Below, one piece after another: positions 25,407 through 36,831 of a stretch of 64,000 nucleotides of DNA; position 1 is the first letter of the stretch; each line of letters starts with the position of its first letter. A model generated the notes under the pieces. It was not told where the DNA came from. It saw only the letters and a list, made by a program, of their open reading frames with translations, and searched no databases. The DNA is from Pyrrhoderma lamaoense (lineage: Eukaryota; Basidiomycota; Agaricomycetes; Hymenochaetales; Hymenochaetaceae). The translations under genes were made by a program, and so were the position numbers. Where the stretch lies: the NCBI GenBank assembly GCA_002794735.1, contig NBAZ01000004.1, positions 1,302,001 to 1,366,000 on the forward strand. The letters run 5' to 3'.

Positions 25407-26463
25407 CTACCCGGAGTTGCTTTTGCCCCAACATCCATACCCTCCAGTTATTCTATCTTTCCACTGACGCTTTGCCACATCGAAAGAGTATGGTAAAACA
25501 TAGTTGTCTTCCTTTGAAGGGATAAGTTTGAAGGTTTTATTATATGCCTCAAGGGATTGAAGTCTTGAGACCATCTCTACATGATCTGGGTATGGTGTAC
25601 CTGAAGTACTTATTTCTGGAGGATAAGGCTGAAGTCGGAGTTCTTGTAGCTTGGGAGGAAGCTGGGGTGCCGGAGCAGAGAAAGTTGTTCCATCAGGGTT
25701 ACGCTCAAGGGCATAGCGAGTACTTCAGGATCATACTCTTTCAAACCAAAGGTCACTTCAAAGGCCTGTGCCAGCACTGACCCTGATAGAATACATGACA
25801 AGGGTTCCGTTATCCGAAGGTGTGTAAGATTTGGGCATCCATTTGATATCGATGTGAAGGACGCCCATGGATTTGGCATATCTCCGGCTGCCAGATGTAG
25901 CCTTTTTAGATTTGGAAGTTGTAAATTTTTTGGGAAAGGGGATAGTCACCCCTTATTGTGAGCTCTTCAAGGATAGGATAGTCTAGGTTGAGTATGTCTT
26001 GTAAGGACCTGATACTGTGTTCATAGTGTAGAAGTGTTAATGATTGTAGCCGAGTAGAAGTCAAACTTAGAATAAACCGCAAGGAGATTCGGAAAGTATT
26101 AAGTTCCTTTTCTCTGTCGAGTAACCAATCGCGTATTCGCTGTCTGCGGATGAGTCTTTCTGAATAGGTTTGCGGCCAGTAGACAATAAAGTCCGGTAAC
26201 GTAGGGTGAAAGTCATCACGGTTGCGGTCGCTAATCAAAATATGACGAACGTGAGTAGCCAGCCGCGGGTTACTTGCTAAAGCGTCGTGGAAGGCAACGA
26301 CTCGACGCCGTGTAGAAAGGTAGACAACATTATACAGCAAAGGGGACGCTAGCTCGTAGAAGTATTTGTCGACAAGAAGTAGATTGGTTTTTGATTCATA
26401 TGGTCGGTAGGCAAGTTTGAAGATGAGGATATGGACTTCTGGAGGGAGATTAGTGAACAACAT
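25407..26463 (-). CDS. F-box-like protein, paralogue 1, with two frame breaks
   Basis: Starts with an F-box-like segment, FTNLPPEVHILIFKLAY, then LLLVDKYFYELASPLLYNVV, as in many agaric F-box proteins that recruit substrates to SCF ubiquitin ligases. The rest matches the gene at 29506-30864: VAFHDALASNPRLATHVRHI against LLARTLRSRPDLGKY, LPNLKRLHLAAGDMPNPW against LPALVRLHLAGGNLPQPF, NGCPNLTHLRITEP against QGSPNLTHIRVTEP, and a final GGYGCW against NRDGCW. To follow this similarity the frame must move at an A6 run (T6 on the plus strand, 25926-25931) and near 25720-25726; both act like one missing base. Without correction the protein stops after about 185 residues. Unlike paralogue 2 it has no introns in the shared part. 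Either a sequencing artefact or a decaying copy. Confidence 0.68.
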
Positions 26464-27163
26464 CCGTCGGAAGCTAGCCTGAGGGAAGCCCTCGTATGTA
26501 GTTAGTGCGGCACTGAGCGAGCTCTAGGACTCCCCTAGGCGAAGAAGAAGCAGAGGTACTTTAACTCGCAGAAATAGATTACTTTGCATACCTAGACTGA
26601 GCTCCATGGAGAGTTCATGTATATACTCATGACGCTACTAGACTGAACCCTAAGGCCGGGCAAACTTGAGTGGCGGAATGTGTTAGGCCATGGCCATATT
26701 CAATGAATTAATTTAATAATCTGAAAACAAGAGATTTGGATTAGTATGTCTGTGTATCGCAACATTAGTACCATTACATAGGTAAGCCGTACACACAAGT
26801 ATAAACATTGGAAGATTCGATATCTACAATGAATATCCAATTTAAACGACGATAAGGATGCAACAAGATCCCATCGATCAGGGAAAATAAAATACCAAGA
26901 GTAAGAGACCACTTATAAGGCTCCAGCGGTGTGAGGAGATTGATTGTTAGGATGAATAGAAGCCTGTGACGAAACCGTGAGGTTATGACTAAAACGGAAA
27001 TATATATGGGCCTTAAAGGGAAGATCGGTCGTGATGACCTCACGATCATCGAAGTCCACCGAGGGGGACTGGTTCCGACCATTTCCTTATAACACTCATC
27101 CCCTCAAAAACCTCTCTTCCGCAGTTACCCTGGAGAATCTCCTTCACCCGTAGCTGAGCCACA

Positions 27164-29100
27164 ATGACTCCTGCGTTGAATGTATCGAATGGCTCGTCGC
27201 ATATATCAACTCCAAAGATCTCTGACGCCACCAATGCCTACCTAGATGGCGTCAGGAAACAGTTCACCCTTAATGATGAAAAATTACTTGCAATCACAAG
27301 ACGTTTCATTGATGATTTTGCTGCCGGACTTGGGGAATATAACAAGCCAATGGCCATGATGTAAGCCGAACTTGATACAATCATTGTGTAGGTTGTCTGA
27401 TTTCTTCTTATGTACTATAAGTCCAACATTTGTAACTGGTGTCCCGGATGGAAGTGAAAAAGGGTATGTCGTATGTTCAACTTACTATGAAATTTTTTTT
27501 AAACTTCTTCCAGGACTTTTCTTGCTTTGGACTTGGGTGGGACGAATTTGTTAGTACAATATCAATCATACGATAGTGTGGTGCCACTAACTTCATAATA
27601 ATACATCAGGCGTGTCTGTGAGGTACAATTACATGGGGACAAGACCTTCTCATTGCGACAACAAAAGTACAAACTGTCAGAAGTACTCAAAACAGGGGAA
27701 GCTACTGTGCTGTTTGGTATGCTCAGCGGTTGCCCGAAACGCCAAGACATTCGCTGATTGTTACGTTGTTTCTCAGATTACCTCGCAGACTCCGTCGATG
27801 AGTTTCTCACGTCCATGGGTCACACTGTAGACGATGATGAAGCACTACATCTGGGTCTCACCTTTAGTTTTCCTGTGGAACAGACAGCATTGGATAAGGG
27901 TGTACTACTAACCTGGACAAAGGGATTCTCGGCCAAGAATGCTGTTGGAAAAGATGTTGTGAAGCTCTTACAAGATGCATTTGACCGAAAACATATGCAT
28001 GTAAAATGTACTGCATTAGTTAATGATGTAAGTTACTATCACAAGGATTTGCGCCGGTCTCAAAGACTGACTTCTTATAAAGACTGTAGGAGCCCTACTA
28101 TCACGCGCATATACTACGGGTGACTGTCTTCTTGGAGGCATCTTTGGGACAGGAACGAATGGTGCTTATGTAGAAGACTACCATAAAATCACCAAACTCG
28201 CGAATAGCAAAACCTCTGGTCATGTTCCTAAAAAAATGATTGTGAACACGGAATGGGGTGCATTCAACAATTCTGTGAGTTTGTCTAGTGTTCCTATGGC
28301 ATAAGTCTAAACCAGATTTATCTAGCGAACCGTCTTACCAACCACACCCTTCGATAACAAACTCGACAGAGAGTCTATCAATCCCCGTTTTCAAGCATAC
28401 GAAAAGTTCATCTCCGGAATGTATTTAGGAGAGATCACTCGGAACGTACTGTTATCACTGATAGACGCTGCTCCGCCTATACTATTTGGTGGATACTCGA
28501 CTCCCATCCTCAATCAGCATTATGGCTTCGACACGGCTTACATGTCTGATATAGAGAATGCTAAATCTACGGAGGATATAAGACGTATACTAGTCGAGAA
28601 GCTCGAACTGAAGCCCAATAACATCACTGATGAAGACACCGAGGTAGTCAAATGGGTATGCGGGCAAGTGGCTACCAGGGCTGCAAGGCTCAGTGCATGC
28701 GCAGTTGCTGCTGTACTTGTCCAGACTGGGCATGCAACCCTTGGAGGTGGCCCTACAACGGATCAACCGAAGTACTCCGTTGGTGTTGATGGAAGGTAAG
28801 GGGACGCTTGAAAGTTTTGTGGTGTGCCATATTAACAAAACATGCGTTCAGTTTGATACAATTTTACCCCAACTTTGAAACAAAGCTGCGAGAATCTCTT
28901 CGAGTTCTCATTGGAGACGAAGCTGAGAAGAAAGTAGAGATTGGAATGGCAAAGGATGGGAGTGGTGTGGGGGGTATGTCTGATTCCTTTACCTGAGCCG
29001 ATCTGAGACGTCTTACATATACCCAATGTTCATAGCTGCTTTATGTGCTCTTCAAGCATATAAACAAGAGAAGATGAGGGCAAACGGAAGCAGTATTTAA
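27164..29100 (+). CDS. Hexokinase
   Basis: Nine exons, 27164-27360, 27422-27463, 27514-27549, 27610-27716, 27777-28027, 28083-28274, 28326-28795, 28852-28973 and 29036-29100, encode 493 residues with no frame break; introns are 50-62 bases. It phosphorylates glucose and related hexoses at C6 in the first step of glycolysis. Seen: IPTFVTGVPDGSEKGTFLAL, phosphate-1 motif LDLGGTNLRV, sugar-binding LTFSFPVEQ and LLTWTKGF, catalytic Asp in ALVNDTVGALLSRAY, GTGTNGAYVE, NTEWGAFNN, and C-terminal CALQAYKQEKM. Length and order match fungal hexokinases of the Hxk1/Hxk2 class rather than the glucokinase class, but I do not assign a numbered symbol. It lies between two outward-pointing F-box-like paralogues. 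Confidence 0.96.
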
Positions 29101-29505
29101 AACTAAGCTCTATTATAAAATGGACCCTGCTTGATAGAAGCAAGTATAAAGAAGATTAATGTTGTTGTACACTTTTTTTTGTGTCTGTTAATATCATTAG
29201 AAACTTTGTACACGATAACGTTTACATGTAATGATTATCCACTCTATTATGTCATTACCCGAAGATGTCCCGAATAGAAAGTACACACATAAGCAGCTGC
29301 TTCTCTTCAACTTGGCCGGCTGTGCTTGTTCCACAAAGAAGCCTTTTCTTTTCTCTGCTTATAAAATACTCCCTCTCGCATACTCATCCACAATCGAAGC
29401 TCACCCTGGTGTCTTCGCCCATCACAATAACTCTGAACGACTGGCAATCAGTAGAGTCCGTGACGCATATCTGTGTATTTCTATTTCTATCTGTCAACTT
29501 CCGAA

Positions 29506-30864
29506 ATGCCATTTCAAACTCTCCCGGTTGAATTGCAATCAATGATTCTTAAACTTGTCTGTTCTTCCGAGCTTGATAAAGATATTCCAACCTATCTTTC
29601 TGCTTTAAATTTATGTCTTGTTTCACGAGATTTCTACTCCTTGGTCGTTCACTGTGTATATCGTACTTTACTTGCTACTGGTCGTACTAGAACCAAACTA
29701 CTTGCAAGAACGTTGAGATCCCGCCCGGACCTGGGGAAATATGCAGTCAATTTGTTTGTCAGCGATCGTAAAGTTGGTTCTGACGATGGGGACACGACAC
29801 TTGAAGTTCTACCGACTTTTGCTTTCGAATATCCGGGGACTAGTGAAGCTCGACGCGAACGTCTTTTGCGCATGCAAGCCTGGTTAGAAGCTAGAGAACA
29901 CACGTATATGACTTTCCGAAACTCTATCCAGGACATCCTAGGTCACTATCTTCCTCAATTATCAAGAGACTTGTCTGAATACAGATTTATATTCTCGATC
30001 TTTATTATTTTTCTAGAAGCCGTATCTCGTCACTTGGTTACGCTGTCAATCTGCATGTATGGTCATTACAACCGCAGTATTGACCAAGGAATAGAGGATG
30101 CGTTATTACTACATTCTTTTCCGAATCTCCGAGAAGTAAGTCAATTAATGATGTTTCAGATTATTCTGACATCAAACTTTCCTTTCCCCCCTTAACCCTG
30201 CTTTATGTCCTATCATACTTGTGAACAGCTCGTGGTCCGTGACAATACTCATCCACAGCCATGCAAGGAACCCAAGCTTCCCGCACTTGTTCGTCTTCAT
30301 CTTGCAGGAGGTAACCTCCCTCAACCTTTTTCCGGTTTAGCCACTATCATACAAGGTTCTCCTAACCTCACGCATATACGAGTAACAGAGCCTTTCATAA
30401 ACGAAGAAGCCATAAAACTGCTCAAAGCCGTATTTGCTATCAGCGAAACTTCCCAGGCGACGAATAACGGAAAATCAGCTGAACAGTTAAAATCCGCTAA
30501 AGAACGTGAATATCCGAGACTTGAATTCAGTTCAAGATCAGGATCTGAATCTTTGGAGACGGCAGCGGCGACGATGACGACGAATGCGCCGCACTTTACA
30601 GAACGAATAGAGAGGTTTATTCTTACACCTAGTCCATATGCGTTGTTTGCTGCCGGTGGTGATGTGATGGTACTTGAAGTTCTCAATGGTCTCGAAGCTC
30701 TCAAATCGCGTATACCTGCGTTTGAGTTATTGGCTCCTGCGTTTCTAGGCCGGAACCGTAAGGAAAGATACCCTATCGACGAAGCTTTACATGATTTTAT
30801 TGAGTGTGTAATGAACCGCGATGGTTGCTGGCAACCCACTCAACCATCCGGCAATTGTCGGTGA
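29506..30864 (+). CDS. F-box-like protein, paralogue 2, intact
   Basis: Exons 29506-29941, 30017-30135 and 30229-30864 give 396 residues without frame break. N-terminus MPFQTLPVELQSMILKLV plus ALNLCLVSRDFYSLVVHCVY is an F-box-like segment; the remainder resembles the LRR-like C-terminal part of agaric F-box proteins (LVRLHLAGGNLPQPF, GSPNLTHIRVTEPF, IERFILTPSPYALFAAGGD). Likely role: substrate receptor of an SCF ubiquitin ligase, target unknown. The first intron is 75 bases, a multiple of three and free of stops, so an unspliced mRNA would still code. It starts 406 bases after the hexokinase stop and is transcribed in the same direction. Relation to the gene at 25407-26463 is clear over the whole length. 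Confidence 0.75.
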
Positions 30865-33800
30865 ATTCTTTAAATTGATTATTATAAGATATATTTCTAT
30901 TCTTTCCTCCTTTTTAGTTTTGTGGCTTGATCGTTACTTGTTCAAAGGTTGTGATTCTTTCTTTCTTTCTTTATATCCCTTTCTTTTCCTTGCATTTGGG
31001 TTATATTGCTCCTCTTTTCTTAGTTCTGCTTATATAATATTTTCTTAAGGATAGGGGAATTATCATAATAATCCGGAAACTTTATTATCTACTTTCGTAT
31101 TTATAGATTCTTCGGCTAATTTTTTTTACTTCGTTTCTGGCTAGTTCAACAGAAATGGCTCAGATAACACCCAATTTCATTTGATATCACTATCAGTCTA
31201 TTAATCGAGTTTTTGTATGAATCATAGTAATGGATCGTTGAAAAATAAATCCCTTCTCTACATAATTAACAAATAAGACTCACTACGATTTATTTTCTTT
31301 CCTTGAACCACCTAATATAACAACTAGAATATTCTCAGAAGCGTCTATCATATTGTCACCCAATGAAACACAACTTAGTGTACTTTAGGATACCTTTGAA
31401 GAGAATAAATGCTTTTCATATACTTTTGTAAAAGCATCGGGTATTCTATAGTGAAAAAAAATAGTTTACTCGCACATTCACATTGGACGACACGCGGATC
31501 GAACACGTGACCTTTCGCACACCAAATTCTCTTGATGCAAAGCGAACGCTCTACCACTGAGCTAGACGCCCCTCATATGAATCATAGTCAATCGTATGTC
31601 ATATACTATATGATATAGTTTCCAGCACATCTAACAACCTTTTCTCTTTTCCTTCATTTTTTTTTAAAAAATTGCGAATTGGATTTCTAGTAACCCACAC
31701 TTAATCTGCCTCGAGGCTTTACGGCCTTTCCTCCCGTTCCCCTTTTTTCTCCACTGCTTTTTCTAAATAAATAAAGGATGTGTGTGGGGAAGGGTTTCGT
31801 GACCACTACTTCCTATTATCTATGTTTATTGTTTACTGTTTTACTATTACTACTCTTTGTCGATACCCGGTATTTCATATTTTTATCCACCTATTTTGAA
31901 AATGTCAAAAAAAGTTACATATTACCGTTTTCTTTTCTCACATATTTCCACAGTTTTGCTCCTTAATCTAACATGTTACAACTTCCTTTCTTCCTTTATG
32001 GGAGAGGGAAAATGAGACGGGAAGGGGTAAGGCAAGGAAGGAGAGAGGTGAGGTAAGGTAAGGTAAGTAAACTTCTTTAATTCCTAATTCCCCTTAACTT
32101 CTTAAAGGTCTTCTGAGTCCACTCTCTTTCCCACCTGAGCTATACTATCCCCGTTTTCTCTTATATAAAATTCATTCGCCGTCACCTCACCCTCCTCACC
32201 GACCCGTACCCCCTACACACCTCAAGACCCCATCTTCCCTCTTATCTTGTGCTACTTACGTTTCAAGAACCACCCCCCCCCTCCTCCCCTTCCCCTTTTT
32301 AACATCCCTTTCTCTCCCGGGTAGACGGTTCCTCATCACTTGACCTTGAGCGTTGATACTTGGGACTTGAGAAGCCTCTCACAAGTTCCAAGTCTTTTTC
32401 ATATTCTCCCTCCCCCTTTTTTTTCTTATATATTCGGATTACTTTTTTCGGATCTTAAGTCCTTTCGATATTTCATATTTTTCTCTAAGTGTCAAACCCG
32501 CGGCGGTAGGAAAAAGTAGGGAGGGGAGGGAAGGAAGCTCTACTTTGAGTGAAATCCGAATGAGTGTCTACCTCTCTTGGTGCTTTGGGACCTGGTGACA
32601 CGGTGATGAAAACCGTGATTAATGATACAATAATATATTATATAGAAAAGAACTTTGACCCTCTATATTTATGTCGTCCTAGTTGAGAACGAGGATGAAC
32701 CTAGTAAAGAGAGGGGGGGTAGAACTTTCTAAATTCAGACAAGTAGATGATATGACTATTTGAATTCTAGATCAGTTAAAAGTAGTAATAGAAGGTAAGG
32801 TAGCAGTTATTTCGTACTTCGTTACCCCAGTATCCCAAGTTTCCAGTTATCCGCATGTTTTTCTCACTTCACAATGAGTGTAAATTTATATAGAGCTTCA
32901 TTAAGATGATCAAAAAAAAGGTTGCTTGTATATTTCTTTAGTTAGACATGTATGCTAATTTATAACTTGTATTACTTTCTAATCATATAAAAACGACCGT
33001 ACCCCCATATCAAGAATTCTCTCATTGTAGAATACTTTATGTCCGAACCCTAGAAAAAATGAAAAGAGATTTATGAAACTAGGAAAAGTAAAAAAAGGTC
33101 AAAAAGGGAAGGGAAAAAAGTAAGAGAATCGAAAGGGTTAAGAAAAGAGAAAGGAACAAAAAGAGAATTAAAATTGTACATTTTATGACAAAAAATATCA
33201 TTTTGGTTCGCAACTTTATCGTTGTCTACTAGCGTAAAGCTATTTATTTCGTTGTTCTGGGAGTTGTTTCTGTTATTTGTTCATAAAGTTATTTTTTAGC
33301 TGACCATGCACGAAGAGTCCATCCCCTTTTTTTGAGATGAAAAGATAGTGCCTGAGCCGGTTCATGTGAGGAAAGTGTTCAAGTATCAAAATCTGTTATA
33401 ACGAGATTTGATTTGATCATTCTGGTGGGCTTCATTCACATTTTTAACCTGCTGAGGGGACGGGAGCTGGCACCTCTGATAGTCGTAAGACCCACAAATA
33501 TGCAAACCACGTCACACAGATCACAAATAGTGAATTAAAGAGACGGGGTGGTAAGAAGAGGGAAGACGGAAAGACAAAACAAAGCGAGAAAACACCATTT
33601 CGAAGACAGAACAACCAACACGGACTAGTAAGTGACTGGAAAGTCCAGTGCTGATAAGTTAGTGGGAGTAATATGATATAAACCGGGGGAGAACTGTCAA
33701 TGACTATGCCACAAGAGCGGTGGTGACAGGCTTAAAAAGAGGCAAAAAAGAGACAGGCTAAGACCCGTGTATGCATGAGGGATCAAAAGACACCATAAAA

Positions 33801-34652
33801 CTGGTTAAAACTGAATGAAGTAGATAGGTTGTAAAAATCAGAAAAGGTTTTGATAATCATGTGGTCATCGGTAGAAAAACCACGTTTGGTCATAAAAAAA
33901 GTAAAAACCATGAACAATAGCTAGGCGATGAAAATATGAAAAAATTGGGGTTGAACAGAAACTGCATGAGAACAGTGTCACAATTGGTTAAACTTCGGGC
34001 CAAGTATGTGCATATTATTATACAACAGATAGGCTGAGAAGAATGCATGAAATAATATGGCCAATACAGGGAGAGCAGGGTCCAATATAGAACATAAGAA
34101 GTTTCAGAGGGTGAGTAATACTGGTAGCGAGAAGAGGAAGATGAATCAGCTGCCACCTCATCGACTTGCGTGTCCTATGGCTTCGAATGTCCATTGAGGC
34201 GATCGGATACATACTATAGTAACTCAATGGTATTAGTTCAATTGGTTACCATAGTTTGATCTGTCGATAGCGATTAACGTGAATTGTTAGGCTGAAGCAT
34301 TGTTAAGGTCCGGTCGGTCCTCTAAGTGTGTCCGTTGCAAACTATAACCAGATGAAGCCAGCTGACCCTCCCATCCCAATCTTTTTCTCTCATGTACAAA
34401 GAAAGTAGCCATCTGAAGTGTGAGAAGCTTGTGTATACTGGGTCGATGTGCGGTAAAACTTCGTGCAGGATAGGGGGAGCAGGTAACAAGAACGAACGTA
34501 AGAAAAGCGGTTGCGTGTATGCGCACGATTAATACTGATCAACACATCTTCCATCTAAACCACCATTCCATAAACCCCACAACCTTCATCACACTCCTAC
34601 AGTATAACCATCCTCTTTTCCTCTTCGTAAACCTCCCTCCTTCAATCTCCCC
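30865..34652. other. Gene-free region except for one tRNA
   Basis: About 3.8 kb between two convergent genes. Apart from the tRNA at 31484-31571 I see only short low-complexity frames, poly-T/poly-A runs, pyrimidine-rich DNA (about 32050-32480) and purine-rich DNA (about 33050-33170). Confidence 0.7.
31484..31571 (-). tRNA. tRNA-Ala (anticodon UGC) with an intron
   Basis: Read on the minus strand. Acceptor 5' arm GGGCGTC pairs with GTCGTCC except position 6:67; the third pair is G3:U70, the identity element of alanine tRNAs. D-arm AGCTCAGTGGTAGAGC, anticodon stem TTCGC/GCGAA with loop TTTGCA...T, anticodon TGC, T-arm ACGTG-TTCGATC-CGCGT, discriminator A. About 16 bases lie between position 37 and 38 of the anticodon loop, the standard place for a nuclear tRNA intron. 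Internal A and B boxes of the Pol III promoter are intact. Confidence 0.88.
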
Positions 34653-36770
34653 TCAGTATCCATAACCACGTCCATTCACAGTAACGGCCTGTGGTGCGTG
34701 TGCATGAACGTGGCTCAGCTCTCTCTCGCGCATATCCCTTGCATAATCACGACCATTCGAATCTCTACTAGAATTTCCATAATCTCGTACGTCGCGTATG
34801 CTACTTCTGCTACTGCGACCTTCACTCGAAGGGCTGTGAGGTGAGTGCGAGTGCTGTGAGTGGACTTGTTGGGTATGGATTAGGGGCGACGTCTTCACTC
34901 CCATGGGCGGCGACGCCGCTGAGCCAGCTTGCTGAACACTCACAGGCAACGAGATTGGGTGGTGCTGCTGCTGTTGATGAGCAGTCATGTACGATGCGTG
35001 TACCGGTTGATGCTGAACACCATTAATTCCCACCCCAACAAGTGGAACGCCCACGCCTACTCCCGAACTCACGGGAAGCCCGACTCCTGCTCCCCCTACA
35101 AGCTGCGACAATCTTGAAATTTCTTCGCGGGAAGAGACCAGAGCCGCAGACAAGCGTTCATTTTCATTCGTCAAAAACTCTACCTTCGCCTGCAACTGGG
35201 CCAGCCATGCCTTTTTACGTTGACGACATTTCAATGCCGCTTTAGAGTTTTAGAAAAAGGTTAGCAATATAAATTTGGAATATCTAAAAATAACTAAAGC
35301 GAACCTTGTCTGTTCCGTTCTAAAAAGTTCTTTCGTTTCTCCTCCTCGGTCTCAGGCTTCTTTGATTTTGAGGATGCGGACTGCGGGGCCTGAGCGGGTT
35401 CATCATCTGACTCTTCATCCTCCTCGTCTTCATCATCCAGTTCTGGGTTACTAGCTGATGCAGCAGCACTACTCCTCCTCGTCGTTCGAGAGTTCGAAGA
35501 TGTCGAAGTCTTCGTCTTTTTCGAAACACTCGCTTTGTTTGACGTTGAAGAAGATACACTTGCGTTGTCACTCTTGCGTTTTGATCCGCGCTTTACATTA
35601 CTGGATCCGTTGGATGCGGCCCGAATGTCACTTCTTGATTCATTTGAAGTACTGTTACTCGAAGACTGGGCCATGCTCTGTTTTTGTGCTTCTTCGCGTT
35701 TCGTCAGCTCTTGATGAGCTTGCGAAAGGAGGAAAAGTCCGTTGGCCGCGTGATTAGTAGCACTCGTTGGTGTATGGACATATGGCTTAGAACTGCTGTT
35801 ATCGGGCTCAGTTTGTGAGAATAATAAGGCGGCGTCGGAGGCGTACCGTTGCTGAGTTGGAGAATTACCATTTTGATAAGAAGAATTCGTAGCCGACGTC
35901 GTCGCTGAACCGGCCATCTGAGAGGGCGCGATCGAAGTCGCTTGTGATGGTCCAGATCCGTTTGTTGATGATGGCTGCACACCCGTCGACCCGTTGTTCG
36001 TTGCATGCTGTGTGGAGGTGGCTGTATGCTGCGATAAAACACCTGTGAGCGCACTAAGGGTGTTTGGAGTTATTGTAGCAGAGGATGAAGCTGCTGTATT
36101 CGAGTTGTACATTGCGATAAATGCTGCGGTGTTAGGTGAAGGCAAAGGAAATGAAACAGGACCCCCTACAAGGGGAGTGAGTCCGGTTGAGGGGGTAAGA
36201 CCTGTACGGAAGGTACCCGACGGATCAAAGCCAAAGAGAGAGGCTTGGATGGAAGATGACGCTGCCTGAGAGGTGGATGACTGAGTCTGAGGACCAGCGA
36301 GCATGGCAGGAGAGAGGGGACCTGATCTAAGAGAGTTTGAGAGACCGTTTGAGAACTGCCAGGAGTAGGAAGGATCAGAGGGGACGTGATGGCAGCGAGC
36401 GGGGGAAGAATGGGCTTGGGGTATCACCAGTAGGATGTGAGCCATTGGAAGAGTTTCTTCTCGAGTTGTCTGATCCTGAGCCTTGCGTTGGTGAAGAGGC
36501 GGTGGAAGACGGTTTTTTGTCCTCGGAAGAGGGAGAGAGTCTATGTGATGAAGAATTGTTCCTGGAGGGACTGTCTGAGGAGTGGAAAATGAGACCTCGA
36601 AAGGGTTTGGCTCGAGCTCAAGCGACGGATTGTTTGCCCTCGGTGGAGGGCGGACGGGCTTTTCAGCGCCGTCTGCTGAGCGGGAGTCGGCGTTGGAATT
36701 GTGGTGACGGATAGCGGAGATGGGACAGGCATTGTGAGCACTTTGTCGCTGCTGAACCGGGTGAGTGAGT
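34653..36770 (-). CDS. ATF/CREB-type bZIP transcription factor (Atf1-like), N-terminus unresolved
   Basis: Two exons are clear: from about 36770 down to 35305, and 35239-34653, with a 65-base intron inside the basic region (FLERNRQ|AALKCRQRKKAW). DNA-binding basic region and leucine zipper: RNRQAALKCRQRKKAWLAQL then QAKVEFLTNENERLSAAL. Upstream are the stress-domain blocks known from Atf1/Aft1: RPPPRANNPSLELEPNPFEV and YSWQFSNGLSNSLRSGPLSP. Long Ser/Thr/Asn-rich linkers, an acidic DDEDEEDEESDDE patch and a Gly/Gln/His-rich tail follow the usual plan. Homologues are phosphorylated by Hog1/Sty1-type MAP kinases and drive osmotic and oxidative stress genes. No in-frame ATG precedes the RPPP block; a TTCAG acceptor near 36776 suggests a further upstream exon. 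Between 36383 and 36571 another frame looks more coding (see findings). Confidence 0.88.
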
Positions 36771-36831
36771 GAGGAGGGGTGACGACAGAAACGCTCCTCT
36801 TTCCCTCAAACTGACGTAGGAAAGTTCCCAC

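Noticed and set aside
30321..30839. Antisense 172-codon frame under F-box 2
   Set aside because: Same reason: the plus strand carries the family similarity shared with the paralogue.
19618..31571. Functional cluster of TAD1 (tRNA-Ala A37 deaminase) with a tRNA-Ala gene
   Set aside because: They are about 10 kb apart with five unrelated genes between; tRNA-Ala genes are common, so chance linkage is likely.
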